Shown in pieces: positions 55,424 through 64,000 of a DNA stretch of 64,000 bases. Position 1 is the first letter of the stretch. Each line of letters starts with the position of its first letter. The position numbers were made by a program, and so were the translations under genes. The DNA is taken from assembly GCF_009811415.1 (NCBI RefSeq), contig NZ_BLIG01000047.1:62001-126000 (forward strand), in the 5' to 3' direction. This stretch comes from Alteromonas sp. KUL106. Its GTDB lineage: Bacteria; Pseudomonadota; Gammaproteobacteria; Enterobacterales; Alteromonadaceae. The notes beneath the pieces were generated by a model. It saw nothing but the letters and a program-made list of their open reading frames with translations. It had not been told where the DNA came from and ran no database searches.

Positions 55424-56638
55424 CTAGTCTGGGTAATTTCCCTTTTCATCTGCTACAAAGAAAGGCGTTGAGTACCAATAATAACGACCTGTTTGCGTAT
55501 TGGATGGTGCGGTACAGTTCACCCGTGAACGGCCCACCGGCAACGTGTCATTTAGGGTAAATGAAAGCACATTACCTTCAATACTTGTTTCAATAGGGCT
55601 ACCTCCGAAAAAGCAATTGACTTGGCTAAGGCGAACATCGTCACTCTTTACGGTTAAACGTACAGGCGATGAAAGCATGCGTGTCATCATTCGAGGGTCA
55701 TCATGGGTACTGTATGTAACGGGCATCGCCAAGCTATTAAGCTTTGTTTTCAGTGTTGTCAGGTTGGCGTAAGGGCCTGCTGCTGGGAAGCGAGGAAGCG
55801 CCTGCATGTCGCTACTTGGGCCCACAGCCCCAGAGTGCTGACCGAACCCGATGTAACCTTCAGTTCTGAGCTTGTTAGCGAGCGCCGCATTGTACTCCCC
55901 GAACGGATACGCTAAATATTTAAGGCTGGTATCTAGCTTATCTTCTATTTTCTTTTCAGCGCTTTCTACGTTTTGCCATACTTTTTCCAGCCATGCGTGT
56001 TCTCCCATCACTTGCTCTTCGTTAAGCATATGCAGGTGGTCGAGAGTATGGTTGGCAAAAACGACGCCGTCGTTATGCATGGCCATCACTTGTTCCCATG
56101 TTAATTGCTGCGGCCCCACGCCAATTTCATCAGGGTTGATGAACACGGTATAAGGGAAACCAAACTTCGCCAGTATTGGGTGTGCATTTTCTAAAATATT
56201 GGCGTAGCCATCGTCAAACGTAATAGCGACTGCTTTTTCGGGCAGCGCTGTGTTGTGCTGTATGGCTGAAACAACGTCTTGTAAAGATACTACAGTATGG
56301 TGTGCGTCTAAGTACTCCATATGAGATTTAAAGGTTTCAGGGGATATGCTGGTACTGGCTGGCGTCGAAGACGACACATGATGATAAAGTAAAATAGCAG
56401 CGTTTGGTGCAGTGATTACACTAGGTTCTACGCTTGTCTCACTCTGCCGCTTTGTATCGGAAGTAGACTGTGCAGCAATATCAAAAGCGAAGCTAGAAGG
56501 GAGGAGTAATAACGTGAAAACCCCTACAAATATCGAAGAAAAGACGTTTAAATTCGTGCGATTTTTCGTTTTATTTTGAATTACATGGTTGGTTTTCATA
56601 TCTTCATCCACTGAGTGCCTGATCAAATTCAATAGCAT
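55424..56638 (-). CDS. secreted polysaccharide deacetylase
   Basis: 404 aa. A signal region (VFSSIFVGVFTLLLLPSSFA) follows a long N-region, so a start at 56599 is also plausible; GGAG precedes the ATG at 56638. The NodB domain is clear: ILLYHHVS, VAITFDDGYANILENAHPIL (catalytic Asp pair) and ANHTLDHLHM (metal His pair). The C-terminal 100 residues form an extra beta-rich domain. Acts on acetylated cell-surface glycans such as poly-N-acetylglucosamine or peptidoglycan; which one is not known. Confidence 0.9.
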   Translation of the reverse strand: MLLNLIRHSVDEDMKTNHVIQNKTKNRTNLNVFSSIFVGVFTLLLLPSSFAFDIAAQSTSDTKRQSETSVEPSVITAPNAAILLYHHVSSSTPASTSISPETFKSHMEYLDAHHTVVSLQDVVSAIQHNTALPEKAVAITFDDGYANILENAHPILAKFGFPYTVFINPDEIGVGPQQLTWEQVMAMHNDGVVFANHTLDHLHMLNEEQVMGEHAWLEKVWQNVESAEKKIEDKLDTSLKYLAYPFGEYNAALANKLRTEGYIGFGQHSGAVGPSSDMQALPRFPAAGPYANLTTLKTKLNSLAMPVTYSTHDDPRMMTRMLSSPVRLTVKSDDVRLSQVNCFFGGSPIETSIEGNVLSFTLNDTLPVGRSRVNCTAPSNTQTGRYYWYSTPFFVADEKGNYPD

Positions 56639-56739
56639 GGTAAACTCTCCAATAAGCACGCCCTAGTAAGTGCGTCTTCACCTATGCCGTTTTATAGGTT
56701 GATAGTATATAGCGAAATTAACCCCTACTGAGATCATTT

Positions 56740-58086
56740 ATGTCCCGTGCCAAAGTAGCTCAACGCGCTTTTTTTGAAGACCATACCCGCCTGCTGGCGT
56801 TAGCGTTGCCCATGATTTTGGCTAATATTACCACGCCTCTATTAGGGCTAGTGGATACCGCGGTTTTGGGCCACATGTCTTTGCCTGCCATGCTTGCGGG
56901 GGCATCGATAGGCGCGCTTATTTTAACGCAAATCTACTGGGTGTGCGGTTTCCTTCGCATGTCTTCGACGGGCTTGAGCGCACAAGCGAAAGGCTCGCCC
57001 AATAAGACGGTAGAGTCTGCAAAAGTATTGTGGCAAACAGTAGCAGTAGCACTGTTATTGGGTGGCGTTGTGCTTGCTCTTCAGTCCCCTATTCTTTCTT
57101 TAGGCTTAACCTTGACTCAGCCCAATAATGAGGTTGCTCTTCACCTTCAAAGCTATTTTGCGGTGCGAGTTTGGGGGGCGCCAGCTGCCATGCTCAACTT
57201 GGCATTGGTTGGATGGTTAGTCGGACAACAAAAAACGCGCAGCGTTATGGCAATTCAAATAGTGGGAAATCTATTGAATGCCGCACTTGATGTGGTATTT
57301 GTTTTTGGACTGAACCTGTCTGTAGCAGGTGTCGCGCTGGCCAGTGTTATTGCTGAATATACCATGGCCACAATGGCGCTAATCGTAGCCTTTAAACAGG
57401 TTGGCGGCGTATCGGTCAGTGCAGCATGGTTTAACCGCGCTGCGCGAAAGGTGCTGATGAAGCTTAACGGTGACATGTTATTACGTAATTTAGCACTGCA
57501 GAGCTGCCTAGCGTTCCTCACGATTCAAGGTGCCCGTTACGGCGAGACGGCGGCGGCGGTTAACGCCATACTCATGCAGTTCTTTGTTCTAATTGCGCTG
57601 GGACTTGATGGCATTGCCTATGGTGTTGAGGCGCTGGTGGGGGAAGCGAAAGGTGCGTCTGATAGCAGCGAAGTTAAACGACGGACATACCAAGGGCTAG
57701 CCTGGTCGAGTGTTTTCGCCCTTATTTATAGCCTTATCTTTTTTTCAACCGGTGAGGGTATTATTGCGCTACTTACCGAGCATAATGACATAGTAAAAGC
57801 TGCGCTGCCCTATCTGGGCTTAATGGTATTACTTCCTCTACTTGCCCACTGGTGCTTTTTGTACGATGGCGTATTTGTCGGGCTCACCAGAGCCAGTGCA
57901 ATGAGAAATACCATGATAATAAGCGCGCTAGGCGTGTATTTTCCCGTGTGGTATCTCATGCAAGACCAGGGTAATGTTAGCCTGTGGTATGCACTCCTTG
58001 CTTTTCTACTCGCCCGCGGAGTGACATTGGCGTTAAGCTTTTACCGTTTAGATAAACGCGGCGAGCTAGCATCATCAAGAAGCTAG
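56740..58086 (+). CDS. DinF-like MATE efflux transporter
   Basis: 448 aa with twelve hydrophobic segments. The opening LLALALPMILANITTPLLGLVDTAVLGHM and the mid-protein LNGDMLLRNLALQSCLAF are the DinF branch of the MATE family, Na+ or H+ driven drug exporters. No LexA box is seen upstream although E. coli dinF is SOS-linked. Divergent from the deacetylase gene, sharing a 100-base promoter region. Confidence 0.92.
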   Translation: MSRAKVAQRAFFEDHTRLLALALPMILANITTPLLGLVDTAVLGHMSLPAMLAGASIGALILTQIYWVCGFLRMSSTGLSAQAKGSPNKTVESAKVLWQTVAVALLLGGVVLALQSPILSLGLTLTQPNNEVALHLQSYFAVRVWGAPAAMLNLALVGWLVGQQKTRSVMAIQIVGNLLNAALDVVFVFGLNLSVAGVALASVIAEYTMATMALIVAFKQVGGVSVSAAWFNRAARKVLMKLNGDMLLRNLALQSCLAFLTIQGARYGETAAAVNAILMQFFVLIALGLDGIAYGVEALVGEAKGASDSSEVKRRTYQGLAWSSVFALIYSLIFFSTGEGIIALLTEHNDIVKAALPYLGLMVLLPLLAHWCFLYDGVFVGLTRASAMRNTMIISALGVYFPVWYLMQDQGNVSLWYALLAFLLARGVTLALSFYRLDKRGELASSRS

Positions 58087-58175
58087 TGTTGTGAGGTTGA
58101 CCACATAGGTGTCACAAGGTTTCTTCACTGACATTCTTAAAGGGGTAAGCGCTAAGTGAACTATTTCACGTCTAA

Positions 58176-58871
58176 TCATTCGCTGGCGTTATTACCATTG
58201 TGTGCTTGTTCGGCTTGCTCTTGCACAGCGCTTTTTTGCACGATAACAATGGTGTGCAGTTCAGGATGTTGATCGAATTCAACGTGACGGACAAAACAAT
58301 TCGCGTCCATCAATACTTGTAAGTATCTGTGAAGCCCAAGCGAGGCATAGTAGATTTTGGGGCCCATTACTGTATTCGTATGCTGCCCGCGTCCCTCTGT
58401 GCCACCGCAGCTAAAAAGCAGTATGCCCTCGTCAGTTAAATGCTCCACTAGCTTTATAAGCAAAGGAACTTGCTGCGTTAAGGGGATATGCCAAAGGCTG
58501 TCCCAAGCGCTAATGAGCGAGTAGCGTCTAGGTAAAGTGAATGTACACACGTCGGCCCAATAGAAAGTATGGGAAGGTAATTGGGACGACGCGATGGCGA
58601 GCATATCTTTAGAGACATCAATGCCTTCGTAAATTAACCCTGCGCTTTCGATAAGAGAAACGAAACGATTGGTACAGCCGCAGCCTATGTCTAACGCATA
58701 GGCTTTTTTGATTGCTTCGCTAGCCACTGCATTGCTTTTTTGTCGCGGGATGTCCGGTAAAAAGGACAGTGCTTTTTTATAAGCGTTTACGCCGTTTTTC
58801 TGATTAAACTCGGGGCGAGTCCAAAGGTGAGTAATAGTGTCGTAGGCTTTGCCAGTTTCTTCAGGTGTCAT
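58176..58871 (-). CDS. class I SAM-dependent methyltransferase
   Basis: 231 aa cytosolic protein. The SAM site ALDIGCGCTNRFVSLIES and the acidic strand-2 end YEGIDVSKDMLAIA are clear; later LISAWDSLWHIPL and LLFSCGGTEG match the Rossmann methyltransferase fold. Substrate unknown. The ATG at 58871 with GAGGA upstream is chosen over a GTG at 58889. Confidence 0.9.
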   Translation of the reverse strand: MTPEETGKAYDTITHLWTRPEFNQKNGVNAYKKALSFLPDIPRQKSNAVASEAIKKAYALDIGCGCTNRFVSLIESAGLIYEGIDVSKDMLAIASSQLPSHTFYWADVCTFTLPRRYSLISAWDSLWHIPLTQQVPLLIKLVEHLTDEGILLFSCGGTEGRGQHTNTVMGPKIYYASLGLHRYLQVLMDANCFVRHVEFDQHPELHTIVIVQKSAVQEQAEQAHNGNNASE

Positions 58872-58994
58872 ATGTCCTCTGTAAGCCACACTTTTTTTAC
58901 TGATTAAAGGTTAATTCATCTAGCAAAAAAGTATAGGTTTAAAGAGGAGATGAGAAGGCGTTAACCGTGTTAATACAAAACAGCCAAAGTGTAA

Positions 58995-59016
58995 TTATCT
59001 ATGGGAACTGGTATAA
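58995..59016 (+). repeat. short dispersed intergenic repeat, copy 3
   Basis: Begins TTATCTATGGGAACTGGTAT, 19 of 22 positions identical to 39571-39592. Followed, like copy 1, by ACGCC. Lies between the methyltransferase and VOC genes. Confidence 0.5.
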
Positions 59017-59056
59017 CGCCTCTGCTTTTTACTTTATTGCGGCCCAGATAGCTAAG

Positions 59057-59100
59057 AACAATAAGCCTGCAAAAAGAGTGAGGGTATTTAAGCAGGCTTA
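59057..59100 (-). terminator. terminator after the VOC gene
   Basis: TAAGCCTGC / GCAGGCTTA, nine-base-pair stem with a 21-base loop, then TTGTTCTT on the minus strand. Confidence 0.6.
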
Positions 59101-59107
59101 ATATCGG

Positions 59108-59491
59108 TTACTTTTTTACTATATGTGTAGCGCAGAGTTTGTTACCTGCTGGATCGCGCAGATAAGCAAGGTAAAGCTGGCGTTCGCCATTGCCGCGAAT
59201 GCCTGGAGGATCTTCACATGGCACGCCTCCATTTTCGCTTCCTACTTTATGCCACTCATCTACAATCTCTGGTGTGCGTGCAGCAAGGCCTAGCGTCGTG
59301 CCATTACCGTGTGTTGCTGCCTCGCCATTAATGGGCTTTGTGAGTGCTAAAATGCCTTTAGACGTGTAGTAAAAAACTCGGCCATATTCATCATAAACGC
59401 CGGGCTCATGGCCAAGCACACCTAAAATGGCGTCATAAAATTTCTTCGACGCATCAAGGTCGTTTGCACCTAACATTACGTGACTAAACAT
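59108..59491 (-). CDS. VOC-family (glyoxalase-fold) protein
   Basis: 127 aa single-domain VOC protein: FSHVMLGANDLDASKKFYDA, a central strand set and LAYLRDPAGNKLCATHI, with metal-type His and Glu positions. Members include dioxygenases, glyoxalases and resistance proteins; function not predictable. AAGGA precedes ATG 59491. Confidence 0.9.
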   Translation of the reverse strand: MFSHVMLGANDLDASKKFYDAILGVLGHEPGVYDEYGRVFYYTSKGILALTKPINGEAATHGNGTTLGLAARTPEIVDEWHKVGSENGGVPCEDPPGIRGNGERQLYLAYLRDPAGNKLCATHIVKK

Positions 59492-59575
59492 AGTTGTGTC
59501 CTTTGAAAGTAGTAGGGGCAACCCCCTTTGATAAAAAATGGCTTATTTACGTTTTCAACACTCTTCTCTTACCCG

Positions 59576-60280
59576 TTAGGGGCCTAACGCAAAGTCTACT
59601 GCTGCTGAAGCATGGATAGCGGTAGTATCGTACAACGTCACGTTAGTATGATTTTGTTGGATTAATAACCCTATTTCTGTGCAGCCCAAAATAATGCCCT
59701 GTGCACCTTCAGCCACCAGCGTGTTGATAATTTCAATATACGCGTTACGTGAATCAACACAAATCACGCCCTTGCATAATTGTTCATAAATAATCTTATG
59801 AATCGTCTCTCTTTGCTGCGCATTTGGAATGACAACTTCAATACCAAACCCCTCTTCAATACGAGAAGAATAGAAGGCTTGCTCCATGGTAAAGCGAGTA
59901 CCCAGCAGCCCGACTTTTCTGACCTTATTTTGCTGTAGCGCGTGCCCCGTAGCATCGGCGATATGAATAAGAGGAACAGTGATGTTTTGCTCTATATTGG
60001 ATGCCACTTTGTGCATGGTATTGGTACAAATTAATATGGCTTTTGCTCCAGCGTGTTCTAAATGCTTTGCCTCGCGGATCAGGATGTCGGCGGTTTTATT
60101 CCATTCGCCTTTATGCTGAAGCTGCTCTATGTGAGCAAAGTCAACGCTACTTATGAGTAGCGGTGCGCTGTGAAGGCCGCCAAGCCTTGCGTTTACGCCG
60201 CGGTTTATCGCTTGATAATAGCTTACCGTTGACTCCCAGCTCATTCCGCCGAGCAGACCCAGCTTCTTTATCGTATTCAA
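59576..60280 (-). CDS. aspartate/glutamate racemase family protein
   Basis: 234 aa. Opening KKLGLLGGMSWESTVSYYQ, first catalytic Cys in ILICTNTMHKVA and second in GIILGCTEIGLL, the two-cysteine site of cofactor-independent amino acid racemases. Substrate could be aspartate or another amino acid. The start is TTG at 60280 with AAGGG upstream; no ATG is available near the conserved start. Confidence 0.9.
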   Translation of the reverse strand: MNTIKKLGLLGGMSWESTVSYYQAINRGVNARLGGLHSAPLLISSVDFAHIEQLQHKGEWNKTADILIREAKHLEHAGAKAILICTNTMHKVASNIEQNITVPLIHIADATGHALQQNKVRKVGLLGTRFTMEQAFYSSRIEEGFGIEVVIPNAQQRETIHKIIYEQLCKGVICVDSRNAYIEIINTLVAEGAQGIILGCTEIGLLIQQNHTNVTLYDTTAIHASAAVDFALGP

Positions 60281-60488
60281 CTCAGCGCCCTTAATGTTTG
60301 AGAGTTATTGGTCAACCTTTAATCTACCGATAAAACGTCATCGTGACTACTGGTGTGATAAAGAGGAGTAAAGTGCTAGAGAGATAACAGCGTTATAAGC
60401 AATTGAGCAATGGCAACAGAGTAAAGGGGAGAATGGTCGGATATAAACGAGAGACGAAGCGCAAAGTATGAGATCGCGCGTAAAGAAT

Positions 60489-60719
60489 CTAAAGCTTGGG
60501 CGGGGGCTTTTTGTTTTTTAAAAACGAGAAACGCTGAATGAAAATACCCCAGTAGCCCAACATGGCAATAGCAAAGCCAATAAATAAAACAACAAGGCTC
60601 AGATAGTGAAGCGCAATATGCCGTTCGCTTAGGGTAAATAGCAGCAAGATGCCGACAACGAAAATAGATAAGCCTATTTTAAATCGTTGCCAGCTTTGAT
60701 GAATGTCTTGCGTTAGCAT
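60489..60719 (-). CDS. small two-helix membrane protein
   Basis: 76 aa with two hydrophobic helices (IGLSIFVVGILLLFTL; LSLVVLFIGFAIAMLGYWGI) and a basic tail (NKKPPPKL). No family recognised and no clear ribosome site; lies 46 bases downstream of nfuA on the same strand, so it may share its transcript. Confidence 0.6.
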   Translation of the reverse strand: MLTQDIHQSWQRFKIGLSIFVVGILLLFTLSERHIALHYLSLVVLFIGFAIAMLGYWGIFIQRFSFLKNKKPPPKL

Positions 60720-60764
60720 GATATCGATGTAGGGATATGTACTTTAAACAGTACAATAATACAC

Positions 60765-61343
60765 TTAGTAATAAGAGTGCTCACCCGCTTGGTGTTCAGT
60801 TGCGTCGCGTACGCCCTTAAGCTCGCCAGCGAACTGTTCAACCATTTGTTTCTCAATACCTTCTTTAAGCGTAACGTCTACCATCGAGCAGCCATTACAA
60901 CCACCGCCGAATTGAAGTATTGCGTAGCCATCTTCAGTCAACTCGGTCAGAACCACGTTGCCGCCGTGGCTTGCTAGCTGAGGGTTGATTTCCGATTCAA
61001 TCATATAGTTGATTCGTTCAATCAAAGGGGCATCGTCAGACACTTTACGGGCTTTTGCATTAGGCGCCTTAAGCGTTAATTGCGAACCCATTTGGTCGGT
61101 AACGTAGTCAATCTCCGCTTCATCGAGGTACGGCGCACTTTCTTCGTCTACCACGGCATCAAAACCGTTAAACGGAAGGCGAGTATCCGTCTCTTCCACA
61201 GCATCTGGCGGACAATAGGACACGCCACACTCAGCTGACGAGGTGCCTGGGTTTACGACGAATACACGAATATTCGTGCCAGACTCTTGTTTACTCAACA
61301 GTTTTACGAAGTGAGCCTGGGCTTCTTCTGATATAGTTATCAT
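60765..61343 (-). CDS. nfuA: Fe-S biogenesis protein NfuA
   Basis: 192 aa. A degenerate A-type N-terminal domain (ITISEEAQAHFVKLLSKQ) is joined to a Nfu domain with the cluster-binding CxxC in FGGGCNGCSMVDVTLKEG. NfuA delivers 4Fe-4S clusters, notably under iron limitation or oxidative stress. AGGAC precedes ATG 61343. The IscR-type site just upstream indicates Fe-S-responsive control, as for E. coli nfuA. Confidence 0.97.
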   Translation of the reverse strand: MITISEEAQAHFVKLLSKQESGTNIRVFVVNPGTSSAECGVSYCPPDAVEETDTRLPFNGFDAVVDEESAPYLDEAEIDYVTDQMGSQLTLKAPNAKARKVSDDAPLIERINYMIESEINPQLASHGGNVVLTELTEDGYAILQFGGGCNGCSMVDVTLKEGIEKQMVEQFAGELKGVRDATEHQAGEHSYY

Positions 61344-61388
61344 CAGCAAGTCCTACATATTTTGAAAATTTGGATTATTGTATCAAAT

Positions 61389-61413
61389 TTACCTGAGTAA
61401 AACAGTCAGGTAT
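61389..61413. promoter_or_regulatory. IscR type 1 binding site
   Basis: The 25 bases contain the inverted repeat TACCTGA-N9-TCAGGTA and match 23 of 25 positions of the type 1 IscR consensus as I recall it, with a perfect right half (AGTCAGGTAT). It lies 46 bases upstream of nfuA. E. coli IscR represses nfuA through such a site. It also lies between nfuA and the divergent M14 gene. Confidence 0.8.
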
Positions 61414-61504
61414 TAATTAAATAAATTATTCCAGTGAATCGAATTTGTTAAGAGCGACGTACTTCGGTATTACTCTCAACCATAACAACAAGACGGGAAG
61501 CGCT

Positions 61505-64000
61505 ATGTTAGCGAAACTTAAAAACTCCGCCAGAAAGAACCCATTATCACTCACAGTATTGTTGGCGCTTGGCACAATCGGCTTTGGGGCGACGACCAGC
61601 CAGCAAACATTGGCACAGCCAGCCTTATCATCTGCCGTTACTATAACACCTGATGTGGGCGGACAGCCGGTAGCCGCTTATTTACCTGACACAGTCGCTT
61701 ACAACCCTGCTATCCCAACGCCTGAGTCCGTCCTTGGCGCTAACCTCGGCGAGTGGCATGTACGTCACGACCAAGTCGTTAATTACATGAAGTTGCTCGC
61801 CGAAAAGTCTGAACGGATCACCATTGAGGAAACCGGTCGTACCCACGAAAATCGCCCGCTTTTGTTAATGACGATTACGGCACCTTCAAACCGAAATAAT
61901 CTTGAAGCCATGAGGCAGCAACATATTGATGCCATGGAAAGCGGCAAAAAAGTCGGTAGCGATGCTCCTCTGATTTTTTACATGGGCTACAGTATTCACG
62001 GTAACGAGCCTTCCGGTACCAATGCTTCCCTTGCGTTGGCTTACTATTTAGCGGCCGCTGAAGGTGAAGAAATGGATGCCTTGTTGAGCAATAATATTGT
62101 GCTGTTCGATCCGTCTTTCAACCCCGATGGACTATCTCGCTTTGCTCAGTGGGCAAATATGCACAAGGGCAAGCAGTTGGTGTCCGACAGTCGCCATCGT
62201 GAACACGACGAGGGCTGGCCGTCAGGACGTACAAATCACTACTGGTTTGATTTGAACCGCGACTGGCTGCTACTGGCACACCCGGAATCACAGGCACGTA
62301 TTAAGCAGTTCCATAAGTGGCGCCCCCATATTCTGACTGACTTCCATGAAATGGGGACAGACAGCACTTACTTCTTCCAGCCTGGCGTTCGTTCGCGTAA
62401 AAACCCCTTAACGCCAGACGAGAACGTGACGCTCACCGAAGCGCTTGCTCAATATCACGCTGCTGCATTTGACAAGCAAGGCGAGCTGTATTTCACCGAA
62501 GAGGCATTTGATGACTTCTACGCCGGAAAAGGGTCGACCTATCCAGACTTGCATGGCAGCGTAGGTATTTTGTTTGAACAAGCGAGCTCACGTGGACATC
62601 TTCAAGACTCTATCAATGGCAAACTTGCTTTCAAAGACACCATCGCGAATCAAGTCACCACGTCACTGAGCACCTTCAGAGGCGCATTGGCAAACAAGGC
62701 CGCTATCCTTGATTACCAATCAGGTTTTGTAAAAAGCACACAGTCTTTGGCTAAACAAGACGCACAGACTGGATTTGTGGTGAGTGCATCGAATGATACC
62801 GCCCGCTTTAATGCATTCGTTGCGTTGCTTGAGCAACATCACATTCAATACGATGTATTAACAAAAGACTTTGAGGCTGGCGAGGTACGCTTTGGCGCAA
62901 GAAACGCGATTTATATTCCGACCAATCAACCTCAATACCGTTTAGTGAAGTCAATTTTCTCTACTCAAACGTCTTTTGAAAACAACACGTTTTACGATGT
63001 TTCGACGTGGAATTTAGCCTTGGCCTTCAATCTGGATTATGCGCCGTTAGATAAGAGCGATGCGAGACGTCTTGCGCTGGGTGATAACACCGAACTCGCA
63101 CAAACAGCGCTCAATGACATTCACCCAGACGCTTATGCTTATGCGTTTTCATGGCAACATTACTATGCACCTGCCATGCTTCAAACATTGCTTGAAGCCG
63201 GCGTGAAAGTACGTAGCAGTGAAGACGCGTTTTCTGCCATTAAATATGATGGCAAAAACGTTGAGCTTCAGTCTGGCAGTATTGTCGTGCCAAAAGGCTT
63301 GGATCAGCCTGAAAACTTGGCTGCCATTTTACGTGACGCGCAACAGCAACTTAAGGTGCCGGTGTTTAGTTTACGCAGTGGATTAACGCCAACAGGACAT
63401 GATTTAGGTAGCCGAAGCATGGCGCCTGTTACCTTGCCACAAGTATTAATTGTTGGCGGTGAAGGTACCAGTGAATATGAAGTGGGAGAAATGTGGCACT
63501 ATTTCGACACAAAAGTAGGGCTAGCGCCGAGTATCGTTGAGCAACAACATTTATTAAGTGCGCTGAAAGACGCAAGCGTAACCTACACTCACCTTCTGTT
63601 TCCTAGCGGAAGCTTTCGATTTACAGAAAGTGAAAGAGCGCAAATTGAAGAGTGGGTAAAAGCGGGTGGCGTGATCGTGGGGCAAAAATCCGCGCTGCGT
63701 TACTTTGCGCAACATAAATGGCTAGACGTGGAATTGGTTAGCCGAGAGAGCATTGATAATGCGTTTGACGAAAGCGAGCTGAGTTACAAAGACGGTTCGA
63801 CACTATACGCCAGAAAATTGGTGGCGGGCGCCGTATTTGAAGCAAACATTGATAATACCCATCCGCTTTTTTACGGGTATGACGACGACACGCTGCCCAT
63901 GTTCAAAACCAATAATATGATAGTGGAGGCAAGCAATTCTCCCTTTGTTACGCCAGCACGCTATACTGACGAGCCGCTAATGGCAGGGTTTAGCGATAAA
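61505..64000 (+). CDS. M14-family zinc carboxypeptidase, partial at right edge
   Basis: At least 832 aa, open at the window end. A signal peptide (NPLSLTVLLALGTIGFGATT) leads the M14 domain: zinc ligands in IHGNEPSG (about residue 164) and TDFHEMG (about 280), with substrate-binding NRDW in FDLNRDWLLLAHPE. The region after about residue 400 is a second, glutamine-amidotransferase-like domain (LPQVLIVGGEGTSEYEVGEM, WVKAGGVIVG). Exported peptidases of this design trim peptides for uptake. Start ATG at 61505. Confidence 0.92.
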   Translation, partial: MLAKLKNSARKNPLSLTVLLALGTIGFGATTSQQTLAQPALSSAVTITPDVGGQPVAAYLPDTVAYNPAIPTPESVLGANLGEWHVRHDQVVNYMKLLAEKSERITIEETGRTHENRPLLLMTITAPSNRNNLEAMRQQHIDAMESGKKVGSDAPLIFYMGYSIHGNEPSGTNASLALAYYLAAAEGEEMDALLSNNIVLFDPSFNPDGLSRFAQWANMHKGKQLVSDSRHREHDEGWPSGRTNHYWFDLNRDWLLLAHPESQARIKQFHKWRPHILTDFHEMGTDSTYFFQPGVRSRKNPLTPDENVTLTEALAQYHAAAFDKQGELYFTEEAFDDFYAGKGSTYPDLHGSVGILFEQASSRGHLQDSINGKLAFKDTIANQVTTSLSTFRGALANKAAILDYQSGFVKSTQSLAKQDAQTGFVVSASNDTARFNAFVALLEQHHIQYDVLTKDFEAGEVRFGARNAIYIPTNQPQYRLVKSIFSTQTSFENNTFYDVSTWNLALAFNLDYAPLDKSDARRLALGDNTELAQTALNDIHPDAYAYAFSWQHYYAPAMLQTLLEAGVKVRSSEDAFSAIKYDGKNVELQSGSIVVPKGLDQPENLAAILRDAQQQLKVPVFSLRSGLTPTGHDLGSRSMAPVTLPQVLIVGGEGTSEYEVGEMWHYFDTKVGLAPSIVEQQHLLSALKDASVTYTHLLFPSGSFRFTESERAQIEEWVKAGGVIVGQKSALRYFAQHKWLDVELVSRESIDNAFDESELSYKDGSTLYARKLVAGAVFEANIDNTHPLFYGYDDDTLPMFKTNNMIVEASNSPFVTPARYTDEPLMAGFSDK

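Noticed and set aside
56640..56739. LexA box upstream of the DinF-like gene
   Set aside because: No CTGT-N8-ACAG sequence could be found there despite the E. coli precedent.

Overview
The window is a stretch of chromosome from a marine gammaproteobacterium, very probably Alteromonas or a close relative (Alteromonadaceae). That is inferred from the protein sequences, the set of small conserved DUF proteins, the caa3-type oxidase cluster and the moderate GC content judged by eye. Gene density is high. No rRNA, tRNA, CRISPR array, transposase, integrase or prophage gene is visible, so this is essentially core genome with a few lineage-specific small genes.

Layout. 0-4.4 kb: a LacI-type regulator, yicC divergent from rph-pyrE-tusA. 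4.4-5.6 kb: a decayed DUF1206 membrane-protein gene and a two-gene operon of unknown function behind a Fur-box-like sequence. 5.6-13.4 kb: a YqaA/DedA-like membrane protein, a secreted amidohydrolase, the coupled DUF3014/DUF1285 pair, small proteins, an ABC1-family kinase and a coupled M1 peptidase/DUF6702 pair. 16-21 kb: proB without proA, a thioesterase, a 2-hydroxyacid dehydrogenase, an EamA transporter, a PspB-like protein, and an ECF sigma factor overlapping a probable membrane anti-sigma factor. 21-30.7 kb: tamB-tamA, an S9 peptidase and a Bcr/CflA efflux pump.

30.7-39.4 kb holds branched-chain amino acid genes: ilvC divergent from ilvY with a palindromic operator candidate between them, then comM, a TRIC-like channel and ilvD-ilvA behind a long leader containing a Leu/Ile-rich mini-ORF. 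39.6-45.4 kb: plsB, a four-sensor-domain diguanylate cyclase, and lexA with two tandem LexA boxes over its promoter. 46-55.3 kb: the cytochrome c oxidase cluster coxB-ctaD-ctaG-coxC-(DUF2909 on the other strand)-surf1-unknown-ctaA-ctaB-sco-GNAT. It supplies the enzyme, heme A synthesis and copper insertion in one block. 55.4-64 kb: a polysaccharide deacetylase divergent from a DinF-like MATE pump, a methyltransferase, a VOC protein, an Asp/Glu racemase, nfuA with an excellent IscR type 1 site, and an M14 carboxypeptidase that runs off the right edge.

No large novel system stands out. The best leads are the Fur-box operon of unknown function (4763-5485), the sigma/anti-sigma pair (20068-21205), the unknown Sco-like oxidase-cluster protein (51398-51937), the ilvDA leader (35683-36025), the DUF1206 remnant (4377-4661) and a short intergenic repeat found three times (near 10354, 39571 and 58995). 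All family assignments come from reading the translated sequences; no database search was run.
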